8,338 nt of DNA from contig DNHM01000037.1 of the NCBI GenBank assembly GCA_003485885.1, positions 8,656 to 16,993 on the forward strand, given 5' to 3'. Shown piece after piece: positions 1 through 5,010 of the stretch (its first letter is position 1; every line of letters starts with the position of its first letter). Source of the DNA: Acidimicrobiaceae bacterium. Lineage in GTDB: Bacteria > Actinomycetota > Acidimicrobiia > Acidimicrobiales > UBA10347. The notes beneath the pieces are model-generated. The model was not told the origin of the DNA. It saw nothing but the letters and a program-made list of their open reading frames with translations, and did no database searches. The translations under genes and the position numbers were made by a program.

Positions 1-497
1 CAGCCGCACTCGGCACAGACTTCACCGGTGCCAGTGGCCGCTACATCCTTGGAACCCCAACCGACGGCGACGGCAACAACGAACTCAGTGGCGTCTGGTT
101 CATCGACCTGCCTCTGGCCCCCGGCCTCGACCTACCTCAGCTCCCTGCAGGTTGGGTGTACGAGGGTTGGGCAGTCATCGACGGTGTTCCCGTCACGACC
201 GGACGTTTCACCGACGCTGCAGCAGCCGATGACTTCGACGGATTCTCTGGCGACCAGGGCGGGCCCGCGTTCCCCGGCGAAGATTTCATCCATAACGCCC
301 CTGACGGCGTCGATTTCCCCACCGATCTGACCAACGCAACCATCGTGATCAGCGTGGAACCAGAAGTCGACGACAGCCCAGCGCCGTTTGCGCTGAAGCC
401 GCTCGTGTCCGAAGTCGCCGACGGCATCGGCGACCACCAAGTCCAGACCCTGGGAACCGGCCCCGCGGCACCAACCGGCACCGCAACCCTCGGCTAA
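1..497 (+). CDS. Anti-sigma-factor-like (RskA-C-like) domain protein, C-terminal part
   Basis: The gene is open from the window edge. The first full codon is at base 3, and 164 residues can be read before the TAA at 495-497. The fragment contains GWVYEGWAVIDG, then PVTTGRF, a Gly/Pro-rich stretch with FPGEDF, and ATIVISVEPEVDDSPAPF. This YEGW..DG..V.TG.F followed by IS.EP..D..PAPF layout recalls secreted or membrane-anchored proteins annotated as anti-sigma factor domains, related to the C-terminal extracytoplasmic half of RskA. That assignment is from memory of the family. The N-terminus is outside the window, so a signal peptide, lipobox or membrane segment cannot be checked. The last 20 or so residues (TGPAAPTGTATLG) are low-complexity and probably disordered. 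No sigma-factor gene is visible nearby, so a regulatory role is unproven; it could be a simple extracytoplasmic beta-sandwich protein. I am sure it is a gene and moderately sure of the domain. Confidence 0.72.
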   Translation, partial: AALGTDFTGASGRYILGTPTDGDGNNELSGVWFIDLPLAPGLDLPQLPAGWVYEGWAVIDGVPVTTGRFTDAAAADDFDGFSGDQGGPAFPGEDFIHNAPDGVDFPTDLTNATIVISVEPEVDDSPAPFALKPLVSEVADGIGDHQVQTLGTGPAAPTGTATLG

Positions 498-511
498 CGC
501 AGGTTTCTGGT

Positions 512-546
512 GTCGGGTTGTGGTTGTTATGCAGCCACAACCCGAC
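512..546. terminator. Perfect 12-bp hairpin between convergent genes
   Basis: GTCGGGTTGTGG (512-523) and CCACAACCCGAC (535-546) are exact reverse complements around an 11-nt loop. The hairpin starts 14 bp after the stop codon of the plus-strand gene. On the other side it directly abuts the stop codon of the minus-strand gene (547-549). No T-run follows on either strand, so this would be an I-shaped terminator, a form common in actinobacteria. Its position lets it serve both converging transcripts. Confidence 0.75.
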
Positions 547-1845
547 TCAAGATTGCAGGAAGTGAAGGTCGGTGAAACGCGAACGCAGCGCAGTGACTGC
601 GGGTGCAGTGGCCTCGGGGTCGTGTAGGCCCCGAGCGATGAGGCCGGCGAGTTCGGGCATGTCCGATGTCGTCATTCCCCACCGCACGATCTCGTTTGTG
701 CCGATACGAAGGCCAGCATCAAGGTCAGCAGGTAGGCCAATGGCGCAGGTCAATAGGTTTGCTTCACGCAAGCGAAGTGCAGCTGCGTGACCACCACCCC
801 ATTCGGTCGCATCGACAGCGAACGCGTGAGACTCCGTGCCGCCTCCGAAGACCGCTACACCTTCAGCGATGAGGGCCTCTGCCAGAGTCGAAGCGCTCGC
901 CGTCATCTCGGCCGCATACGCCGGCCCATGGGCACGCCAATCGAGCAGGGTGATCGCCAGCGATGCCGACTTGGCGGCATCAAAGTTTGCGGTGAGTCCA
1001 GGGTACGCAATTGCATCGAGGCGCTCGGCCACATCGGCATCGTTCGTGAGCACAAGGCCCGACGGAGGTCCGCCCAGGCTCTTGTAGGTGCTCATCGTCA
1101 TCACATGTGCGCCCTGAGCCAAGGGGTCGGGCCATGCACCACCGGCGATTGGGCCACCAAGATGGGCGGCGTCGAACAACAGCTTCGCGCCAACTTCGTC
1201 GGCAATCGCTCGGATCTCCGCTACCGGATGGTGATGCAGGTTCAGGCTGGCTCCGACGCTGATCACCTTCGGCCGCACCGAACGCGCCATGGCCGCCAAC
1301 TGTTCGACGTCAATGGTGTACCGATCTGCATCGATCGGCGCCTCGTGGATATCGAGTCCATACAGACCGGCTGCGCCTGCACGATTATGCGTGATATGAC
1401 CACCGATCGTTGGCGGAGGGACGATCACGGCATCGCCAGGTTGCGCAAACGTCATGAATGCGTAGAGATTGGCCATGGCCCCGGACGGCACCCGGATCTC
1501 GGCATAAGTCGATCGGAACACCTCGGCCGCGAGCTCGGCTGCGATGATCTCGATCTGCTCAATCGCTTCGAGGCCCATCTCGTACTTCTCACCCGGATAT
1601 CCAAGCGAAGGCCGAGAGCCAAGCCCAGCTGCGAGGACTGCCTCTGCCCGGGGATTCATCACATTGGTTGCTGGGTTCAGGTTGACGCATTCGACCTCGT
1701 GTATGCGACGGTTCTCGGCAACCAGCTCGTGGATCCGAGCATCAATCGATGCGAGTTCAGCCTCGGCCGTCTCTGATGCAACCCGGTGAACGAGCGACTC
1801 GACTGCGGCGGGAACCCAATTTCGCGACTGTAAGTGCTGCTCCAT
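547..1845 (-). CDS. SHMT-superfamily PLP-dependent enzyme with altered active site
   Basis: This is a fold-type I PLP enzyme of 432 residues, close to the usual 415-435 of bacterial serine hydroxymethyltransferase (SHMT). The order of motifs matches SHMT: LGYPGEKY (81-88), PSGAMANL (120-127), GGHITH (148-153; His150 would stack on PLP), FDAAHLGG (224-231; Asp225 and His228), STYKSLGGPPSG (252-263; Schiff-base Lys255) and AGLRIGT (377-383; Arg380 for the substrate carboxylate). Several hallmark residues differ from E. coli GlyA as I recall it: Glu57 is Leu81, Tyr55 is Pro79, Tyr65 is Glu89, His228 is Tyr254 and Arg235 is Pro261. An ordinary serine-glycine-folate reaction is therefore doubtful; another PLP reaction on an amino acid (aldolase, lyase or isomerase) is possible. 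I chose the ATG at 1845. An upstream in-frame TTG at 1869 would add 8 residues but has no better ribosome site. The gene stands alone, and the long plus-strand open frames over it are shadows. Confidence 0.85.
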   Translation of the reverse strand: MEQHLQSRNWVPAAVESLVHRVASETAEAELASIDARIHELVAENRRIHEVECVNLNPATNVMNPRAEAVLAAGLGSRPSLGYPGEKYEMGLEAIEQIEIIAAELAAEVFRSTYAEIRVPSGAMANLYAFMTFAQPGDAVIVPPPTIGGHITHNRAGAAGLYGLDIHEAPIDADRYTIDVEQLAAMARSVRPKVISVGASLNLHHHPVAEIRAIADEVGAKLLFDAAHLGGPIAGGAWPDPLAQGAHVMTMSTYKSLGGPPSGLVLTNDADVAERLDAIAYPGLTANFDAAKSASLAITLLDWRAHGPAYAAEMTASASTLAEALIAEGVAVFGGGTESHAFAVDATEWGGGHAAALRLREANLLTCAIGLPADLDAGLRIGTNEIVRWGMTTSDMPELAGLIARGLHDPEATAPAVTALRSRFTDLHFLQS

Positions 1846-1912
1846 CGCGCCACTATTGCAACCAAACAATCAACCGTCGCGGATAGCGACGCTCACGAGA
1901 TGCCCTGAACAG

Positions 1913-1943
1913 TGCGGTCGAGCAGATGCACGACACGACCGCA
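1913..1943. promoter_or_regulatory. 8-bp inverted repeat between divergent genes
   Basis: TGCGGTCG (1913-1920) and CGACCGCA (1936-1943) form an exact inverted repeat with a 15-nt spacer. A further direct copy, CGACCGC, follows at 1944-1950. The site lies between the divergent starts of the PLP enzyme (1845, minus strand) and the small membrane protein (1977, plus strand), just upstream of the proposed -10 of the latter. It could be an operator or a chance GC-rich repeat, since no regulator gene is adjacent. Confidence 0.3.
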
Positions 1944-1965
1944 CGACCGCTCCACGGCCGAGCGA

Positions 1966-1971
1966 TAGCTT
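1966..1971 (+). promoter_or_regulatory. Candidate -10 element (TAGCTT) for a leaderless start at 1977
   Basis: TAGCTT fits the actinobacterial TANNNT -10 pattern and ends 5 nt before the ATG at 1977. Transcription would then begin at or next to the start codon. There is no Shine-Dalgarno sequence upstream of that ATG, which agrees with leaderless expression. No convincing -35 hexamer is visible. Confidence 0.45.
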
Positions 1972-1976
1972 TACCT

Positions 1977-2135
1977 ATGGTCCGGGAGAACTTCGACGAG
2001 ATCGTCGAGGAACGAGTCAAGCTCGACCGGCTGCGTGACGAGGTCACGAACGAACGGAAGAACATTGTTTCTCGTTACGAGCCGCCCGCTCCCGATGTTG
2101 TTACCGCTCCACTGTTACCGCTCCACGTTGTGTAA
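1977..2135 (+). CDS. N-terminal part of a split small membrane protein (charged coiled coil)
   Basis: This frame encodes 52 residues. MVRENFDEIVEERVKLDRLR and the following 15 residues are highly charged and helical with heptad-like spacing, so a short cytoplasmic coiled coil is likely. A Pro-rich linker (YEPPAPDVVTAP) follows. The last residues, LLPLHVV, are read through a 14-bp tandem duplication and then stop at TAA. If one repeat copy is removed, the frame runs from TAP through RCVSTKLFGK straight into the membrane segment of the next entry, giving a 155-residue protein. The ATG at 1977 is preferred over an ATG at 1926 because of the -10-like TAGCTT just upstream and because the coiled coil begins there. 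I do not recognise a family. As it stands it is either a small soluble peptide gene or, more likely, the broken 5' half of a larger gene. Confidence 0.5.
   Translation: MVRENFDEIVEERVKLDRLRDEVTNERKNIVSRYEPPAPDVVTAPLLPLHVV
2099..2126 (+). repeat. Perfect 14-bp tandem duplication causing a frameshift
   Basis: The unit TGTTACCGCTCCAC occurs twice back to back (2099-2112 and 2113-2126) with no mismatch. Fourteen is not a multiple of three. With two copies the upstream frame ends at the TAA at 2133-2135. With one copy it joins the downstream frame that encodes a transmembrane segment and extracytoplasmic domain. The repeat sits exactly at the join of the two half-genes. Confidence 0.9.
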
Positions 2136-2173
2136 GCACGAAACTCTTCGGCAAGGTCGCCGCCGCAGTTTCG

Positions 2174-2458
2174 GTGGCCCTACTTGCCGTCGCCGGGTTC
2201 TTCGGCAATAACTCCGATACCACGGTGCATGTCGTGCACATGACAACCGTGCTCGATCGCCGCAGTGCCGGTGCAGCCACGACGGCCTATCCCACGCTTG
2301 AGCCTGGTGAGACCGCTCTTGCCACGGGGGTGTGGACACTGCCCAGGCTCGAGACCTGTCCCACAGCAACCGACGGTATTAACCACGGCAACCTCGTCGT
2401 GCATCTCCAGGGTGGGACCGACGTGTCGCGATCGTTCAAGGTGTCCCGAGGTTTCTGA
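2174..2458 (+). CDS. C-terminal part of a split small membrane protein (TM plus exported domain)
   Basis: The frame is open from about 2039 to the TGA at 2456-2458, but its first usable start is the GTG at 2174, in the middle of a hydrophobic helix. The coding signal clearly begins earlier: codons 2141-2210 read KLFGKVAAAVSVALLAVAGF, a Lys-flanked membrane span or signal anchor whose positive flank lies before any start codon. About 80 residues follow, predicted to be extracytoplasmic, including TLEPGETALATGVWTLP and GNLVVHLQGG, with one Cys. I do not recognise a family. Because no start codon precedes the Lys-rich flank, I read this as the 3' half of the gene beginning at 1977, displaced by the 14-bp duplication. 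Translation from GTG 2174 would give 94 residues with a truncated helix and is doubtful. The stop lies 78 bp before the next gene. Confidence 0.5.
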   Translation: MALLAVAGFFGNNSDTTVHVVHMTTVLDRRSAGAATTAYPTLEPGETALATGVWTLPRLETCPTATDGINHGNLVVHLQGGTDVSRSFKVSRGF

Positions 2459-2524
2459 GTCGTTCCGGCGCGCAACCAATTCTTGGCGCCTGACCCCAGG
2501 GTGTCGCTCGGTTCCTGTCGGTGA

Positions 2525-2530
2525 TAGAAC
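2525..2530 (+). promoter_or_regulatory. Candidate -10 element (TAGAAC) for a leaderless start at 2537
   Basis: TAGAAC lies 6 nt before the ATG at 2537, within GATAGAACT, and resembles GATAGCTTT upstream of 1977. The last base departs from the TANNNT pattern, although T follows at 2531. There is no Shine-Dalgarno sequence in the intervening bases. Confidence 0.35.
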
Positions 2531-2536
2531 TCATCC

Positions 2537-2821
2537 ATGGGAATTACTGCCATCGTTCTGATCGAAGCCGAACCCGATGCCATCGCCGATCTTGGCCCGC
2601 GCCTGACCGAGATTGATGGTGTTGCCGAAGCACATTCAGTGGCCGGTGGCGACACCGACCTGGTCGTGATCGTGAAGGTGACCGATCACGAGTCAATCGC
2701 CCGGGTTATCACCGAACACATCGCCAAACTCGATGGAATTCGGAACACGAGCACGATGATCGCGTTCCGTTCCTACTCGGCCGAGGTCATGGACGCGGCG
2801 TTCGACGGCTTCGGCGACTAG
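2537..2821 (+). CDS. Stand-alone RAM domain protein (Lrp/AsnC ligand-binding family)
   Basis: The protein has 94 residues and consists almost entirely of one RAM/AsnC_trans_reg ferredoxin-like domain. The N-terminal strand is AIVLIEAEP, then come a helix (AIADLGPRLTEIDGV), AEAHSVAGGDTDLVVIVKV with the Gly-Gly-Asp-x-Asp turn typical of the effector-binding edge, a second helix (ESIARVITEHIAKLDGI) and the final strand RNTSTMIAFRSYS. There is no helix-turn-helix, so it cannot bind DNA in the usual Lrp way. Such stand-alone proteins are known to form dimers and higher rings that bind amino acids, and they may tune partner enzymes or full-length Lrp proteins; the ligand here is unknown. It has no obvious operon partner. 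The split membrane protein lies 78 bp upstream and the next gene is convergent. A 14-residue tail (AEVMDAAFDGFGD) follows the domain. Confidence 0.88.
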   Translation: MGITAIVLIEAEPDAIADLGPRLTEIDGVAEAHSVAGGDTDLVVIVKVTDHESIARVITEHIAKLDGIRNTSTMIAFRSYSAEVMDAAFDGFGD

Positions 2822-2902
2822 CCCGCTCTTACAGCCGCTCGTAACCGAGAACGGCGTTGATCGACGACGAGCGATCGGTCACAGGCACCAAAGGGCGCCC
2901 GG

Positions 2903-3886
2903 TCAGCTGCCGGAATCGATGCGACCTTGTTGTTCCTCGAGGAATAGCGCCTCGTAGCCATATCGCAACGTCTGCATCTCGTCCTGCACGTCTTGGGTGC
3001 AATCCCAGTCAGCTACCGCAACTTGGCGTTCCCAGTCGCGCACGTCGTCCATCATCTGTTCGACTTCGGGCGGTGGTTCCTCGCCTCCAACGAGCAATGG
3101 CGCAACCTCACTCATCCGAAGGTTCAGCTGGACGAAGATCTCCTCCCGGAAAGCCACGGTGAAACCCTGTTCGGCCATACAGCTCGACCATTCGGCTTCG
3201 AGTTCGATGAATCGTGGATCACTCTGGAACCGCTGCTCGAGTTCAGCTAACTCGGCGCCGAATTCGCCAAAGAACTCTTCGACCGCGCTGTACTCAGCCC
3301 GGGCTGCATACACCGCGTCGTACTCCTCGGCGACACAGCCCGACCGGTCTTCGGGAGCGAGCGGTTCGCCATCGGGCGGCGTCGGGCCATTCAGCGCCAG
3401 GCTGTAGGCCTCGAGTTCAGCCTCAGAAAGTTGGCTCCGTATGTCGTCATTTGGGTCCACGAAGTCTTCGGGTTTCGGCAGGTCGATGACGGGGCGAATG
3501 GATATGCCGTAACCATTCAGCTCGGCATACTCCCGGCTTTCGGGATCTTCGGCTCCTGCTTCTGGTTCGAACTGCGAGGCAAAGTCGACGGCCACGTATC
3601 CGAAACCGACCGCCTTCATACATTCGACAACGCCCTGTTCAGCTGAACGTTCAAGCTCAACCAGGTCACCGACTCGAAGCGCTATGTCGATGCCAAGTAG
3701 ATCATTGATTGGCGACTCGGCATAGGACAACGACACTCGATCACTATCGGAAGCTTCACTACCGGATGGGTCGCTGCCACACGAAGCCATCAGAACACAG
3801 CCGACTACCAACGCTGACAGCATGCGGACGCCTACCCCTGCCCATCCGGTACCCGTCTTCGGCGGAAGCTGCTTCGTCCTCGGCAT
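2903..3886 (-). CDS. Uncharacterised Cys-rich lipoprotein with duplicated CM-GF motif
   Basis: The protein has 327 residues. It starts with Arg3, Lys5, Lys10 and Arg21, followed by a hydrophobic stretch (MLSALVVGCVLMASC) and a lipobox-like MASC. Cys36 would be lipidated and is followed by a Gly/Ser/Asp linker (GSDPSGSEASDSD). The mature part is very acidic and mostly helical. Four further Cys stand in two similar settings: ECMKAVGF (88-95) and SCMAEQGF (235-242), plus GCVAEEYD (183-190) and DCTQDVQ (295-301). Two disulfides are plausible. Residues 200-232 (EEFFGEFGAELAELEQRF) look like a long helix or coiled coil. I recognise this only as a type of actinobacterial hypothetical lipoprotein with no known function. 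The ATG at 3886 is chosen because it supplies the positive n-region and has a -10-like TAGGTT 6 nt upstream. Starting at Met22 would leave almost no n-region. Confidence 0.85.
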   Translation of the reverse strand: MPRTKQLPPKTGTGWAGVGVRMLSALVVGCVLMASCGSDPSGSEASDSDRVSLSYAESPINDLLGIDIALRVGDLVELERSAEQGVVECMKAVGFGYVAVDFASQFEPEAGAEDPESREYAELNGYGISIRPVIDLPKPEDFVDPNDDIRSQLSEAELEAYSLALNGPTPPDGEPLAPEDRSGCVAEEYDAVYAARAEYSAVEEFFGEFGAELAELEQRFQSDPRFIELEAEWSSCMAEQGFTVAFREEIFVQLNLRMSEVAPLLVGGEEPPPEVEQMMDDVRDWERQVAVADWDCTQDVQDEMQTLRYGYEALFLEEQQGRIDSGS

Positions 3887-3892
3887 CCGAGC

Positions 3893-3898
3893 AACCTA
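3893..3898 (-). promoter_or_regulatory. Candidate -10 element (TAGGTT) for a leaderless start at 3886
   Basis: On the minus strand TAGGTT lies 6 nt before the ATG at 3886-3884 and fits TANNNT. No Shine-Dalgarno sequence is present. It lies in the 77-bp gap downstream of the transporter gene on the same strand, so the lipoprotein can be transcribed independently of it. Confidence 0.45.
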
Positions 3899-3963
3899 CT
3901 GGCGTGTCGATCCGTGCCACACGCACCCCACATGCTGTGGGTACGAACATTGCAGTCGCTCCG

Positions 3964-4830
3964 CTAGTTGCGGGCCTTGACAATCGCTATCAAGGCGCCC
4001 AACACCAGTGCCATCCCTGCGATCTGAACGGCATTGACCGTTTCACCGTCGAGGACAACAGCGGCCAGGGCGACCGACACGACCGGGCTCACCAATGTGA
4101 GCTGGGAAACAAGGCCGAGCGGCACACGAGAGTGCGCCCAGTTCAGCAGCAGGTGGCCGGTGCCGGGGATGGCCACCATTGCCGGAATCCACCACCATTT
4201 GCCGGGGCCTGGATCGAGTGTTCCGCTGAAGATCACCGCAACCGGAAGCAGTATGAGCCCGCTGAACAACAACGACATGCTCTGGTACTCAACCGCGCCA
4301 AGGTGTTCTCGAGCCCGCTTCGACAACACGAAGTACAGGGTCCACGAGACCAACGCGCACACGGCCAAGGCATCTCCGCCTGGGCTCCACGACGGTGAAT
4401 CGACCGACCCGAACACGACGAGTCCAACGCCGGCAATCGCCAGAGCAGATAACAACCAGTCACGTCTGGTGACCGTCTCACCGAACCGCCGAGAGAAGAA
4501 GAACAGAACGACCACCGGTTGCAACGCGAGCAACATAGTGGCGTTTGCCACCGTGGTGAGTTGCACCGCCGAGAAGAAGAATCCCAATTGCGTGCCAAAC
4601 ACCAAACCTCCCGGCGCGGCGAGTCGCAACTTCTCGACCGTGATGTGCCCACGGGTCGCCACCAGCACCAAGCAATACACAACCGCAGCGCCCCACGCCC
4701 GGTGAAAACCCAACACGGGTCCCTCGATCTCCGCCGCCTTGGCGACGACACTGCCGATGCCCATCAGGGTCACCGCTGCGCCTACCGCTCCGAGACCAAG
4801 CCCCGATCCTTCGCCGTCAGCCTCAGTCAC
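3964..4830 (-). CDS. EamA/DMT-superfamily transporter (drug/metabolite exporter type)
   Basis: The protein has 288 residues, the usual size for a ten-helix DMT protein made of two EamA repeats. Hydrophobic spans can be seen at roughly 9-30, 41-58, 72-91, 94-112, 124-141, 150-170, 184-202, 211-230, 237-260 and 265-284. Typical EamA features include ANATMLLALQPVVVLF in the first repeat and LVSQLTLVSPVVSVALA followed by DGE (261-263) in the second. The Arg/Lys-rich loops SRRFGETVTRRD and SKRAREH fit cytoplasmic positions. DMT proteins of this type usually export amino acids or small metabolites by proton exchange; the substrate is not deducible here. The start is GTG at 4830. There is no Shine-Dalgarno sequence, but TAGCCT lies 6 nt upstream. 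It is transcribed divergently from the glycosyltransferase operon across 180 bp. The plus-strand open frames over it are shadows. Confidence 0.9.
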   Translation of the reverse strand: MTEADGEGSGLGLGAVGAAVTLMGIGSVVAKAAEIEGPVLGFHRAWGAAVVYCLVLVATRGHITVEKLRLAAPGGLVFGTQLGFFFSAVQLTTVANATMLLALQPVVVLFFFSRRFGETVTRRDWLLSALAIAGVGLVVFGSVDSPSWSPGGDALAVCALVSWTLYFVLSKRAREHLGAVEYQSMSLLFSGLILLPVAVIFSGTLDPGPGKWWWIPAMVAIPGTGHLLLNWAHSRVPLGLVSQLTLVSPVVSVALAAVVLDGETVNAVQIAGMALVLGALIAIVKARN

Positions 4831-4836
4831 CGTCGA

Positions 4837-4842
4837 AGGCTA
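4837..4842 (-). promoter_or_regulatory. Candidate -10 element (TAGCCT) for a leaderless start at 4830
   Basis: On the minus strand TAGCCT lies 6 nt before the GTG at 4830-4828 and matches TANNNT. A 7-bp inverted repeat, GTCGAAG (4832-4838) and CTTCGAC (4866-4872), brackets the element. It may be an operator or chance. Confidence 0.42.
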
Positions 4843-4943
4843 GCGGCCCGCGCGACAGGCTCTCGCTTCGACAATCTCACGACGGGGCCAGAGCACAACC
4901 GCCTGATCGGTACGTCGGCCCGGGAGACGAACGGGACAAGACG

Positions 4944-4963
4944 CCAGTAACATCTGTTATTGG
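4944..4963. promoter_or_regulatory. 20-bp imperfect palindrome upstream of the glycosyltransferase operon
   Basis: CCAGTAACATCTGTTATTGG is symmetric at 8 of 10 base pairs about 4953/4954, with the core TAACA-TC-TGTTA exact. It is AT-richer than its surroundings and lies 47 bp before the ATG at 5011. The left arm holds TAACAT, which fits the TANNNT -10 pattern, so the palindrome could overlap a promoter. It looks like the site of a dimeric repressor or activator. No regulator gene is present in the window. Confidence 0.45.
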
Positions 4964-5010
4964 TTTCGCGACTGTTTTGTCGGCCGTAACCGCAAGCCAG
5001 ATCGGGAGCA

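Noticed and set aside
787..1776. 329-codon open frame on the plus strand opposite the PLP enzyme gene
   Set aside because: Its translation is Arg/His/Cys-rich with no recognisable domain. It is the antisense shadow of a clearly conserved enzyme with G/C-rich third positions.
1846..1869. Eight-codon N-terminal extension of the PLP enzyme from a TTG at 1869
   Set aside because: No Shine-Dalgarno or better promoter spacing supports the TTG, and the ATG at 1845 already gives a full-length family member.
2465..2490. Possible terminator hairpin after the split membrane protein (GGCG, CCAA-TTC-TTGG, CGCC)
   Set aside because: It is only two 4-bp stems separated by a 5-nt bulge, with no T-run; too weak to call.
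2822..2902. Terminator expected between convergent genes 2537-2821 and 2903-3886
   Set aside because: Only a 5-bp GATCG/CGATC pair and an 8-bp GGGCGCCC palindrome are present. Neither is a convincing terminator, so none is annotated.
3709..4398. 229-codon plus-strand open frame over the lipoprotein start and the transporter
   Set aside because: It has low-complexity, His/Arg/Gln-rich composition and runs antisense to two well-supported genes, with no domain.
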